Positions 21,125-32,818 of a stretch of DNA of 64,000 nt are shown in pieces. The position numbers and the translations under genes were made by a program. The notes beneath the pieces are model-generated. The model saw only the letters and a list, made by a program, of their open reading frames with translations, had not been told where the DNA came from and ran no database searches. The stretch is from Siphonodentalium dalli (lineage: Eukaryota; Mollusca; Scaphopoda; Gadilida; Siphonodentaliidae): positions 7,514,734 through 7,578,733 of the forward strand of contig CP136061.1 in assembly GCA_032622095.1 (NCBI GenBank). The letters run 5' to 3'. How positions within the stretch are numbered: position 1 is the first letter of the stretch; every line of letters begins with the position of its first letter.

Positions 21125-21440
21125 TGAAATGTTAACATTTTCGAAGTGGCTAAAGAACGGTATACCGCTCTTTAGTACTGCGGGCTAAAGAACGGCATAC
21201 CGCTCTTTAGTGATGAGGGCTAAGGAGCGGTACGGATTATAACGTTATACGCAATGCGCAAAATATCTTGGCAACGCACGTGCCGCTCATCCAACATGGG
21301 CAGCTCTTTAGCACCGAGGGCTAAAGAACGGCACACCACTCTTTGGCGATGAGAGCTAAAGAGCGATACGGATTATAACGTTATGTGTTGGCGCAATGCG
21401 CAAAATATTTTGGCAACGCACGTGCCGCTCATCCAACCTG
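21125..21440. repeat. About 185-bp direct duplication with CTAAAGAACGG hairpins
   Basis: GGCTAAAGAACGGCATACCG and its partner CTCTTTAG form short palindromes. The block from there through CGGATTATAACGTTAT, CGCAATGCGCAAAATAT and CACGTGCCGCTCATCCAAC occurs twice, at about 21185-21290 and 21320-21437. The second copy runs into the 3' end of the MULE reading frame. Confidence 0.75.
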
Positions 21441-22375
21441 GTTCTTCAACTGGTGAGAATACCTGAGTGCATTCTCTGTCACGCCTGTCTGGTTCTGGAA
21501 CTGGTGCGAATAACTGAGCGCATTCTCTGAGACTGGTTGAGACCTCTTTGGCGTCGTATTTGTCCCATAGGCTGAAGATTTTCCCCTGCATTACCATGGT
21601 GTTCTTCTTCTGGCGACGCGTCAACTGTCCTTCACTCACTCATCTTAATTGTTGTCGGAATTTCCTTGGCTTCTTGATACAACAGAGTCAGGAGGAGATA
21701 CAGTGGTAAGTTCGCCTTCATCGCTCTCTGGTTAAGTTTATTATGCCACCCTTCGACGTCCGAAGACTGACCATCCATCAACAGACCACACGGGGCTCTT
21801 TATCCAGGTTTTCTCAACGTATGCCATATAGTTGCTGACGTGAGGTACCTGGCTGTCTAACTTTGCCGTTAGTCTGTCGAATGCGGCTGGGATGTCGGCG
21901 GCAGGCAGGAATGGAATGGACATGACGCGTCGGAGATGTTTATGGATTCGGTCTCTTCTGTTGTAAGCAATCTGCAGCTTCTCGAACTGGTTCAGGTTCT
22001 CGGCATCTAACGTCCTTCGTCACGTCAAATGGGTCCCCAAGGCTGTCGTCGAGACAATAAGAACATACCATTTAAATTCAACAATATATATATATATATT
22101 TTTTTTATTAAGATCTGAAGTATTATTTTTTTATTTAAGACATGACATAATTAGTACATAATTAGTATATACCTGTTGTCTGGCACACTGCTGACAGGAC
22201 CACTGAATGTCCAGGCTGTCACGGACCACATGTCGATAGACATCTCTGGTGATGCCAATCTTACATTTGCGATGCTGCCATCGGGAGCAGCCATCACATT
22301 TCAAGGCCTCTTGTCTTGGTCTATAATAACCACATCGCCACACGAAATACACGTTACATCAGGTTCAGAAGACAT
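21373..22375 (-). pseudogene. MULE transposase remnant with PHD-like zinc finger
   Basis: On the minus strand a 5' exon (22375-22173) begins MSSEPDVTCISCG and, after a frameshift, continues RPRQEALKCDGCSRWQHRKC and WSCQQC: a Cys2-Cys2-His-Cys-Cys2 pattern like a PHD finger, often found in front of animal MULE transposases. It ends at donor CAACAG|GTATAT. A second part (about 22060-21630) has IPFLPAADIPAAFDRL, WIKSPVWSVDGWSVF and, in another frame, DVEGWHNKLNQ (about 21738-21760), the NDVEGWH-type motif of MULE transposases, then an end shortly after TTIKM. A further frame continues with SEGQLTRRQKKN. Frameshifts and the missing catalytic core make it inactive. Confidence 0.7.
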
Positions 22376-25300
22376 TGTGCTGATATGCTGTCATAATTGG
22401 CCTCTATATAGCTGTCCATATGTTGTCTTTACTGTTATATATACTCACTGCTGATGACTGGTCAGTTGTTACAAGTGAACACAAGTAGGGGAGAGCGGGG
22501 CATGTTGGAACGTTTTTTATTCAATCACACAGTCAGGGAAATTTGAGCATGGGCCCCTTCCTTTTTTCAACTTTTATCATAAAGGATATAAAAGACTTTA
22601 AATATGATCTATTTCGCTTTCACATAGAAAAAGTCGAAAATAAATTCGTTCCAACATGCCCCATACGTGTAAAAGGGGGGGTCTAATGGCACACGACCTT
22701 GGAAAGACACTAATTAATCGGTAATTTTTGTTATTTATGACTGAAATGAAATCAAACTGGATCAACTGACATAATTTACACCCTTTATGTCCCGAAATGT
22801 TATCTTGAACATCGATGAAACCTGAAAATTGAAAACATTACTTGATACCCCCCAAAAACGATTTTTGTGCATATCTCTTACACCATTCCGAGAATAGTCA
22901 GAATTTTGTGTGTTACTTGTGCATACAAGAGTGTTTTCCACAAATAAGTGGCAATTTTTGTCGATGGGACGGAACCGTTGGAAATTGCAGAACGGGATAG
23001 GACGGTATTAGATAGGATGGGACGGTATTAGAAAACGCAAAACAGCTAAGATGGACTCTAAACTGGCTGTTTATCAATAATACAGCATGTAACAGCACCA
23101 AAATTACTATATATGGTCATCAGTGCAGCATTTTATTAGTGATCTCATTTTATTCACCATAATCAAGATGAAAACAACTTTTTTCGTCGAAGGCACGGAA
23201 GCGAAATTGCAGAACGAAAATGTAAACAAACACCAAATCATCCCATGCATTCACATTTCCCCGTCCCGCGGCGATATTTTTACATAAAATGTTAGACTAA
23301 CATCTTCTCGACATCATTGTAGCATTTTAATGACCATAATCAAGATTAAAACAACTTTTTATGTCGATGGGACGGAACCTTTGGAAATTGCAGAACGGGA
23401 TGGGACGGTATTACATGTATATAGGATGGGACGGTATTAGAAACCACAGAACAGCTAAGATAGACCCATACACTTGCTGTTTATCAATAATAGAGCATGT
23501 AGCAGCACCAAAATGGATCTATACGGTCATCAGTGCAGCATTGTATCGGTGATCCCATTTTATTGACCATAATCAAGATGAAAACAACTTTTTTCGTTGA
23601 TGGGACGGAAGCGAAATTGCAGAACGAAAATGTAACGTGAAACAAACACCAAATCACCCCATGCATTCACATTTCCCCGTCCCGCGGCGATATTTTTACA
23701 TAAAATGTTAGACTAACATCTTCTCGACATCATTGTAGCATTTTAATGACCATAATGGGACGGTATTATATAGGATGGGACGGTATTAGATAGGATGGGA
23801 CGGTATTAGAAAGCGCAGAACAGCTAAGATGGACCCTAAACTTGCTGTTTATCAATAATTTTATTGGTGAAACCATTTTATTTACCATAATCAAGATTAA
23901 AACATGTTTATTCGTCGATGGAACGGAAGCTCAGAACAACCATGGGAAATTGCAGAACGAAAATCATTCACCGCATTCATATTTCCACGTCCCACTGTGA
24001 TATTTTTGCATAAAATGTTAGATTAACATCTTTTCGACATCACTGTAGCATTATAATGACCATAATCAAGATTAAAACGATGGGACGGAACCTTTGGAAA
24101 TTGCAGAACGGGATGGGACGGAATTAGATAGGATGGGACGGTATTAGAAAACGCAGAACAGCTAACATCTTTTCGACATCATGACCAATGATTAAAACAA
24201 CTTTTTTCGTTGATGGGATAGCAGCGGCAAAACGCAGAACAACCTTTGGATATCGCAGAACTGGATTGGGACGGTATTAGATGGGATGGGACGGTATTAT
24301 ATGGGATGGGACGGTATTAGATGGGTTGAGACGGTGTTAGAGAACTCAGAACAGAAAGATGGGACGGGGGAAAAAAGTTAGCGCAGAACAACCTTTGGAA
24401 ACAACAAAATCATTCAATGCATTTACATTCCCCCGTCCCATTGTGACATTTTAAAATGTTACATTTTCTCGACATTCGTGTGGCACAAAACAACTCGTTG
24501 CGCCGACGGGACAGCTTGCATATGGGACAGAAGAGCTATGGTAAAACGCTGAACGAACATAACAAAATCAGTTTTTACTTACAAATTGTATGGTAAATCC
24601 ATATATCACATGCGAATACTATAATAATTCACAATTAATGAAGGTACAAGGAGAAACCAATATCAAAAATGTGTGACACGGCGTTCAGTTGTTCACACTC
24701 TGTTCACGTCGGCACTGAGCTTGAGTTTACGTTGGCACTAAGCTTGTGTTTGTATAACTGGTGGCAGATGACACAGACTCTTTAGGGTGATGATATCGTC
24801 TCAGTGAGAATTACTCGCTGTTTGTGTATGCACTTCCGAATTGTGTAGAGTATTCTACTATTCATGTATTTGAACGCTGTTCGAACCAGCAACATGCAGT
24901 TAATGGCAAACACATCTCTCATGGGTTATATAATATAAACTAAAAAACGCTCTTTATTACAAATACAAAACAACAAATTCATTCATATTTCGCCGTCCTA
25001 TGACGACTATTCTTGACATATGTTAGATTGATATATTCACGACATCAGTGTAGCATTTTAATCTAGTTTAAAAGAACTTAAGTTTCGTCGATGGGTAAAA
25101 CACAGAACGGCCGCGGTAATGGCAGAACGAACATGTAGACCATAAATGCATTCATATTTTGCCGCCGTCCCATGACGATATTTCTGTACATAATATTAGA
25201 ATAATATCTTCTCGACATCTGTGTAGCATTTTATTGACCATAATCAAGATTAAAACAATTTGTTTCGCTAATGGGACGGACGTTGAAAAACGCAGAACAG

Positions 25301-28300
25301 CTTAGGAACTTGCAGAACGAAATGGTAAACAACAACCTCATTTGATAAAAGGCTTTTAGGCTTGTTGTCTAATCCCAGTTTTGAACATTATTATTATTTA
25401 TGTCAATTTGTTTGTATGTATTACATGTTCTGTTTGTAATTAAATATTGCTTACTCCAAAACATCATTCATCACATTCATATTTCCCCGTCCCACGGCGA
25501 TATTTTTGCATAAAATGTTAGATCAACATCTTCTCGGCATCATTTTATTGACCATAATCAAGATAAAAACACCTTTTTTCGCTGATGGGACAGCAGTCGT
25601 AAAACGCAGAAAAACCTTTGAAAATATGGTAAACACAAACATCGTTCACCGCATTCGTATTTCCCGTCCCACGGTGATATTTTTGCATCAAACTCGACAC
25701 CTCACCTAAAAGTGGGTTGTAGGGGAGGGGTTCCGCCCCTTCCAAATCCTCCCGGGTCATTCCCAAATCTCCAATAAATGAAAAAAAAATTCTCGACATC
25801 ATTTGTAGAATTTTAATGACCGTACTCAGATTAAATCTGAATGAATTTTTGTTTACATATCCATTTTTCCACGGCTGCTATGCGTTTTAACATTCACTTC
25901 TTTGAATAAATGCTACACGGATGACCATATAGAGCTGCTACATGCTGTATTTTCGATAAACAGCAAGTGTTGTCCATCCCATCTTAGGGGACCATCTTAT
26001 AGTTGTTCTGCGTTTTCTAATACAGTCCTTTCCCATCTAATACCGTCGCATACCGTTCTGCAATTTCCAAAGGTTCTTCTGCGTTTTACGACTGCTGTCC
26101 CATCGGCGAAATAAGTTGTTTTAGTCTTGATTGTGGTCATTAAAATTCAACAACGAAGCCGAAAAAATGTTAATCTAACATCGCTGTGGGACGGGTGAAT
26201 ATGAATGCGGTGAATGATGTTGTTGTTTACCATTTCGTTCTGCAATTTCCTAAGCTGTTCTGGGCTTTACAACTTCCGTCCCATCAGCGAAACAAGTTGT
26301 TTTAATCTTGATTATGGTCAATAAAATGCTATCGTTCTGCGTTTTACCCATCGACGAAACAAGTTATTTTAAACTAGATTAAAATGCTACACTGATGTCG
26401 TGAATATATCAATCTAACATGATTATGTCAAGAATAGTCGTCATAGGACGGCGAAATATGAATGAATTTGTTGTTTTGTAATTATAATAAAGAACGTTTC
26501 TTAGTTTGTATTATATAACTCATGAGAGATGTGTTTGCCATTAACTACATGTTGCTGGTTCGAACAGCGTTCAAATACATGAATAGTAGAATACTCTACA
26601 CAATTCGGAAGTGCATAACACAAACAGCGAGTAATTCTCACTGAGACGATATCATCACCCTAAAGAGTCTGTGTCATCTGCCACCAGTTATGCAAACACA
26701 AGCTTAGTGCCAACGTAACTCAAGCTCAGTGCCGACGTGAACAGAGTGTGAACCACTGAACGCCGTGTCAAACATTTTTGATATTGGTTTCTCCTTGTAC
26801 GTTCATTAATAGTGAATTCTTATAGTACTCGCATGTGATATTTGGATTTACCACACAATTTGTAAGTACAAACTGATTTTGTTATGTTCGTTCTGCGTTT
26901 TACCATAGCTCTTCTGTCCCATATCGATGACACAAGCTGTCCCGTCGGCGCGACGAGTTGTTTTGTGCCACACAAATGTCGAGAAAATGTAACATTTTAA
27001 CATGTCACAATGGGACGGGGAAATGTAAATGCATTGAATGATTTTGTTGTTTCCAAAGGTTGTTCTGCGTTAACTTTTTTTGTCCCGTCCTATCTTTCTG
27101 TTCTGAGTTCTCTAACACCGTCTCAACCCATCTAATACCGTCCCATCTAGTTCTGCAATTTCCAAAGGTTGTTCTGCGTTTTGCCGCTGCTATCCTATCA
27201 GCGAAAAAAGTTGTTTTAATCTTTAATGGTCATGATGTCGAAAAGATGTTAGCTGTTCTGTGTTTTCTAATACCGTCCCATCCTATCTAATACCGTCCCA
27301 TCCCATTCTGCAATTTCCAAAGGTTCCGTCCCATCGACAAAAAAAGTAGTTTTAACCTCGATTATGGTCATTAAAATGCTACAGTGATGTTGAAAAGATG
27401 TTACTCTAACATTTTATGTAAAAATATCGCCACGGGACGGGGAAATGTGAATGCATGGGATAATTTGGTGTTTGTTTACATTTTAGTTCTGCAATTTCCC
27501 ATGGTTGTTCTGAGCTTTAGCGCTTCCGTCCCATCGACGAACAAACATGTTTTAATCTTGCTTATGGTGAATAAAATGGTTTCACCAATAACATGCTGCA
27601 CTGATGACTATATAGAGCCATTTTGGTGCTGCTACATGCTGTATTATTGATAAACAGCAAGTTTAGGGGTCCATCTTAGCTGTTCTGCGTTTTCTAATAC
27701 CGTCATGCACATCCTCTCTAATACCGTCCCATCCTGTTCTGCAATTTCCAACGGTTCCGTCCCGTCGACAAATAAAGTTGTTTTAACCTTGATTATGGTC
27801 ATTAAAATGCTACAGTGTTGTCGAAAATATGTTAATCTAACATTTTATGCAAAAATATCGCCGCGGAACGGGGAAATATGAATGCATGGGGTGATTTGGT
27901 GTTTGTTTACATTTTCGTTCTGCAATTTCGCTTCCGTCCCATCGACGAAAAAAGTTGTTTTCATCTTGATTATGGTCAATAAAATGCTACAGTGATGTCG
28001 AAACGATGTTAAATGCAAAAATATTACCGTGGGACAGGGAAATATGAATGTATGGGGTAATTTGGTGTTTACATTTTCGTTCTGCGTTTGACCGTAATCC
28101 CCTATTTCCGACGTGTCTATTTTTAGCCGATAATATGAGCTTTGTGTTGGCGAATGAGACTATTAAATTGTTGCGCCATGTTAATACCGACTATATATAA
28201 CCAGTTTGATGCCGCTACACGCTGTATTATTGATAAACAGCCGGTTTTCCAATACCGTCCCAATACCGTCCCGCACCGTCCCAAATACCGCCCAATACCG

Positions 28301-28348
28301 TCCCATACCGTCCCGTCCCATCGTCCCATTCTGCGTTTAGTCACTCCC

Positions 28349-28356
28349 AATATGAT
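28349..28356. repeat. Right target-site duplication of the foldback element
   Basis: AATATGAT directly follows the last base of the right inverted repeat and is identical to 20064-20071. Confidence 0.85.
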
Positions 28357-28648
28357 CGGGATTTAAATGCACAGTGACAGTCCATGGTTTGATGGAAAAT
28401 AAAATTTTACTCATTTATTTTGTCATTTAGTCCTAATATACTTATAAAGTAACTTTCTTTGGTAGTAACATATATCAACATACCATAACATCATCTGGAC
28501 CATATTCATTGGCAACCAAACTGCGTTCAAACGACGAATCGCTAGAAAATTGGCAAGCCATTTTAAGATTGTTCTCTCGTTAACGGTTGTCAAGATGTAG
28601 CAAAATTCAAAGGGTTACGGGTGCACGTGCGGGTGTACTTCGTTGATG

Positions 28649-29281
28649 CCCCGTTTGCGCGGAGTTAGAAAAGAGGGGAAAAGTCGCGTGCGGCGATCTG
28701 AATAAACCGATTTTTTTGTGGTACAATTGGAAAAAGTAGAGATAGCCATGGTAACTCGGGCCACTGCCCAATCAGGACATGGCTTTTAAGCATAGTTAGG
28801 CAGGGTCGTATTACAATACACATTTAATGTTATTTTTTCACCTCTTTATGTCTGAATCGTACACCTTATCTGAAATATTCGTGTAAGCATATATGCTTCA
28901 GCACCCGTCGGTCAAAGTTCTTGAGCAACCTACGCCATCTATGTTTTACTGTTGGCCTGTCGTGCGCCTTGCTGACTTCCTGGACAACTACTCATGGGAG
29001 TTAGTGTGGCTCAATACAGGCTAACAATTGGAATATTTCATGGCATTTATCTACACATAACACATAAGCCAATTCGTTTGCGTCCACTAGCTTTTCATAA
29101 TGTGATAGTAGCATTTCTGGCATTTACTCTTCTTGCTCTCGCTGGGGATATACACCCGAACCCAGGTCAGTTAGACGCCCCGTTACCACCTCCATCTCCA
29201 TTATTCATTGTAACGTAATAAGAAGCATAAGAAACAAAATTCATAAGATTTCAGATGTTATCGATGACTATGATATTCTAT
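28649..29281 (+). pseudogene. 5' part of a LINE, copy 1
   Basis: This 633-bp segment is nearly identical to 35296-35948, the 5' part of the sense LINE. It carries a 74-codon frame (28994-29218) ending in the hydrophobic LLALAGDIHPNPG stretch known from the N-terminus of CR1-like ORF2 proteins, then in another frame the start of the endonuclease (HCNV...RSIRNKI and SDVIDDYDIL). It stops abruptly at the TA-rich tail of the antisense LINE. It lacks 22 bases of a hairpin present in copy 2. Confidence 0.75.
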
Positions 29282-29755
29282 ATATATATAACTTTTATTC
29301 CTCCATTCTGGAGAGTCTCAATATGTTACACAAACTGTACATGCATGTATGTCATGATATATACAAAATCCAAATAAGTCAATATATACACTGGGAGACA
29401 TGAAATGATTGTCCAAGCGACAAGGTAATTTGTCGGTAACTTACAACAACTGTTCGTATTGAAAGTAGAGAGAAACAAAAAGACAGCTTATAGTGAAATT
29501 GAATATATAACAGTCAATGAATTTGATATGTATTATTTATCTTGATGTAGCTCAAAACAAGTATATGTTTGCAAATTATATGTAAGTTGTAGGTATAAGT
29601 ACTGAGAACGAGTATATATATATGCTGACGGAACAGAGCGTGGCCGTCGCGGAACATTATCACCGATTAGAGCTGTACATTTGGTGATCGGCCACAAGAG
29701 TGTGATTTAATTGTTGCCGGATGAAACGTGAGTTTACACGTGTAATCGTAACTTG

Positions 29756-32700
29756 TCACAAGCGAGAACCCCGAATGAGATTACATATGTGGAAAAGAAA
29801 TTTTGCAAAGTCAATCAGAATGGAGTCCCTGATCAAGACGATGTTCGGCTCCATGAGGTAAGTTGAACTCCCAAAGAGGAACGAGAGACAGTCTTCTATT
29901 GCCAGCATATCCAAGAAGTTATACACGTGAATTCCGTATTCGTCGATTATTCTTTCCCAAAAAACATTACGGAAATGCACCAGAATGTTTGCTTTGCATA
30001 GAAACATCGCGTGTGTCAACTCATCACTGTAGACTAATCCACATAGAAAACAACAAAGTCTATTATCATATGTGAATTTATTAAGGATGAGTGCCAGGTG
30101 TCTGAGTGACTTCGAATGGCGACGGTTGTTGGATAATATTGTCCATATCGGCCAAGGGCACAGCGGTTCTTTGTGACATTTCCAGAAGAACTGTAGTGTA
30201 CTGTCTCTGGAAACTGCATCATTCCATTCAGATGTGTAGGCGTCGCGCACCTTCGATTTTACAATGTTTTTCCAGGTATCCTTTTTGGGAAAGTATCCTG
30301 TGTCCAGATAGTCCAACAAGAAGGGCATCAAACAGTATGTATCTAAGAGTAGAATCAACTCTTTCACATAACCAGTACATTGTCTATTAAATAGAATGAT
30401 CTGATAGGCCTTCACGAGAAGCAATTCTAACGCAGTCTGATGTCCGGTCGGAAGGTGAATTAGGTTCGACAGGAACATGAGTTTTTTTGTATGAATTTCT
30501 TTTTTCAAGGGCATGAGGCCCAGGAGACTGAGTGCGACATGAGTTCGCGTCCGTGAAGGAATCGACTGCAACTGCTTGATGCATGACCGGTAACTTTTTT
30601 CTACGGTAAGTATAGCTGTACCGTTGACGGTAAGCATAGCTGTACCGTTGTCTAATGGGAATAGTATAGAGCTTTCGGGAGTACAATTGATTTAACAAGT
30701 TTAAGCATGGTGATAGGCGTACACTCCCGCATTTCGTCCTGCTATCGAAAAATATGTCCGTCTGAGCTTCTGAGATATCAAATCCGCCCTAACTCTGGCG
30801 CAATTGAATTTTGTTTGAAGAATACCCAGGTGAACACATTCCGCATTTTCACTAATGGAACATCTTCCCAGATTCCATAATCTAGCAGAAGATTTGTGTT
30901 GGTTTTGTGATTCGTTAAATACGACGACACAGCTTTTGGTGCTGGAAAATGTGAATCGCCATTGAACCCTGTATTTATGGCAGATAGATAACAGCGAATC
31001 CAGACCGTGTTTAGATAGTGAAATGATTGCGATATCGTCAGCCGTTGTGGGGGCAGCACATGCAATGTTGTACACGGTATGTCCTTCGTGTGTAGACGTC
31101 AGTTGTTTCAGAAGTTCGTTTACGTAGGCGAGATATAGAAATGGCGAACTGACTGCTCCCTGGCGCGTTCCTTGTTGTATGCACAAAGAATCAGACAGAC
31201 ATCCATTGTGAATCACGCGACTCGTACAATCCGCATGCATATTACCGAAGATCCGCAATAACTTGCCGCGAACACCAAGGTTGAAGAGTTTCAGTAATAA
31301 GCCAGAATGCCATACCTTGTCGAATGCCTTCTGTGAATCAAGGAAACAAACATAAACACGAGAACCGAGGTCCCTGGCATGATATAAGGCCTGTTGTAAT
31401 ATAAATGACGTCATCAGACAGCTAATACCTTTCTGAAATCCATTTTGGAGTGGACATGGAAAGTCTGAAGTTATATCGCTTTTGAGCACCCGGTCGAGTA
31501 AGATACTTTCAAAGGTCTTATACAAGATCGGCAGTAAAGTAATGGCACGATAACTGTCAGGTTTATCTTGGGGTTTGGGTGCCCCTTTATAGGGAGGAAC
31601 TATCAGACCAATTTTCAGTTTCTTAGTTCCAAACTAAGAATTCCATTAAAGAATGAGCATATTACCTCCAGAAACAACTCGCTGCAAAAAAGTATGTGCT
31701 CGTTTACGATACCATCAATACCACCAGCTTTGTTCCTTTTCAGAGAACGGACTGCATGCCGCACTTCATTAATTGTAATGTCATCGAAAACACAACTATC
31801 ATCTGGGTTCACTTGAACATTAAGAATGTCTGCAACACGACTCTCAACGTTTTGTTCGAACTGCGGATCCTCGTGCTCACTCTTCGTGTATAATCCTGCG
31901 AAATAATCTCTCCATCCAGATATCACAGTACATGGATCGCGCACCTTGTTGGTACCGAATACCATAGCTGAGCCGATTCCTTCAAACCTCGGTTGGTTCG
32001 AATTCACAAGTTTCCAGAAAGCCGTCTGGTCACTAGTTGCAAAGTGCTCAAGATCATTATACACAACCTGATCGTGATCTCGAACCGCACCACGGAACTC
32101 CCGTCGAAAGTTACGTTTGGAATTTTTGTATTCCACATAAGGGGTTGATTCCACAGAGTGTTGCTTTCCATGGAGAATCCAAGCTTTTATTTTAACTACC
32201 ATATCGTTATGGAGGCTGGAAAGCCCTGAACTCCAGTATGGTTTCAGATGTGCACGAAAAGTTTTAATACCAGCCGCAGTTCTGGAGACCGAGAGCAGGG
32301 TAGATACAATCCGTTCATACATGCAATCGAGAGAATCTTTGCACAGATGCCCGCGTTGGAAACCATTGAAATCCGCACTGCATAAGTCTAACTGGGTATG
32401 ATATACAGCAGTGTTCAGTCCTTTCCAGTTAAATATTGGCTTCTCTAGAGAAGTTGGGTTGTCAGAGAATGAACACGGGATGGCTAGTTTACATGTCACA
32501 GGGACATGACAGGAAGTATTCATGGTTTCGTCGTCAAATACAGTACATTCAATCACAGCATCCCGGAGCGATTCTGGGATGACGATATGATCAATCAGCG
32601 TTGGCGAGGCAACCGATGCGAACGGAATGAAGGTAGGACGGCCCCCGGACAGAGATGTTGTAGCGCTCACAGAAAAGTATCCTAGCTCTCTAAGTGCATT

Positions 32701-32818
32701 TTCTAGTAGGGGTGAGCTAATATGGTGACTTTGATGACAATGTAACGAATCGGAATCACTCAGGTGGGCATTAAAGTCGCCCATCACTATAACTGGTCCG
32801 GGACCTGAGAACTTTTGG
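29756..32818 (-). pseudogene. LINE ORF2, endonuclease and reverse transcriptase, frameshifted
   Basis: The N-terminal half of the APE endonuclease is missing. The visible part starts PGPVIVMGDFNAH, then LIDHIVIPESL and SCHVPVT (in place of the usual SDHxP). The reverse transcriptase follows: GGIDGIVNEH, then after a one-base shift (about 31650) IVPPYKGAPKPQDKPDSYR, NGFQKGISC, FLDSQKAFDKVWHSGLL, IQQGTRQGAVSSPFLY and TTADDIAIIS, the xADD active-site box. After another break at about 30690, near a 23-nt duplication, the C-terminus ends with a CxxC...H...C motif (CCFLCG...HAMFLC). The catalytic aspartates are visible, but the frame is broken at least twice and the EN domain is incomplete. Confidence 0.8.

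Larger units (their letters stand above)
20929..22952. mobile_element. MULE-derived segment inside the left foldback arm
   Basis: The arm sequence stops after GGACGGTATTATATAGG and resumes at about 22953 (TTTTTGTCGATGGGACGG). The 2-kb segment between them has no counterpart in the right arm. It begins with a short tandem repeat GGCTAACTGGGACCTT (20935-21055) and contains a duplicated hairpin block and the remains of a MULE transposase. No matching inverted ends are visible, so it is either a partial insertion or captured internal sequence. Confidence 0.65.
20072..28348. mobile_element. Giant foldback transposon with an 8-bp target duplication
   Basis: The ends GGGACTGACTAAAACGCAG (left) and, in inverse complement, GGGAGTGACTAAACGCAG (right) start two long inverted arms that pair over most of the 8.28 kb around a centre near 25,750. 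Directly outside lie identical 8-mers AATATGAT (20064-20071, 28349-28356), the expected target duplication. Both arms are built of repeated modules of about 250-400 bp with the words GGGACGGTATTAG, GAAATTGCAGAACG and CCGTCCC...GCGATATTTTT. Unique stretches (about 24640-24960 and 26480-26800) also mirror each other. The left arm is interrupted by a MULE fragment (about 20929-22952). An unpaired spacer lies at about 25,690-25,790. No transposase occupies the centre. Eight-base duplications occur with hAT, P and some MULE elements, so the superfamily is open. Confidence 0.85.

Noticed and set aside
26569-26583. GGTTCGAACAG and the repeated TTCGAACC words as tRNA or SINE B boxes
   Set aside because: No A box at the right distance and no cloverleaf could be drawn. 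In the TSP1 introns the word is simply part of the tandem unit.
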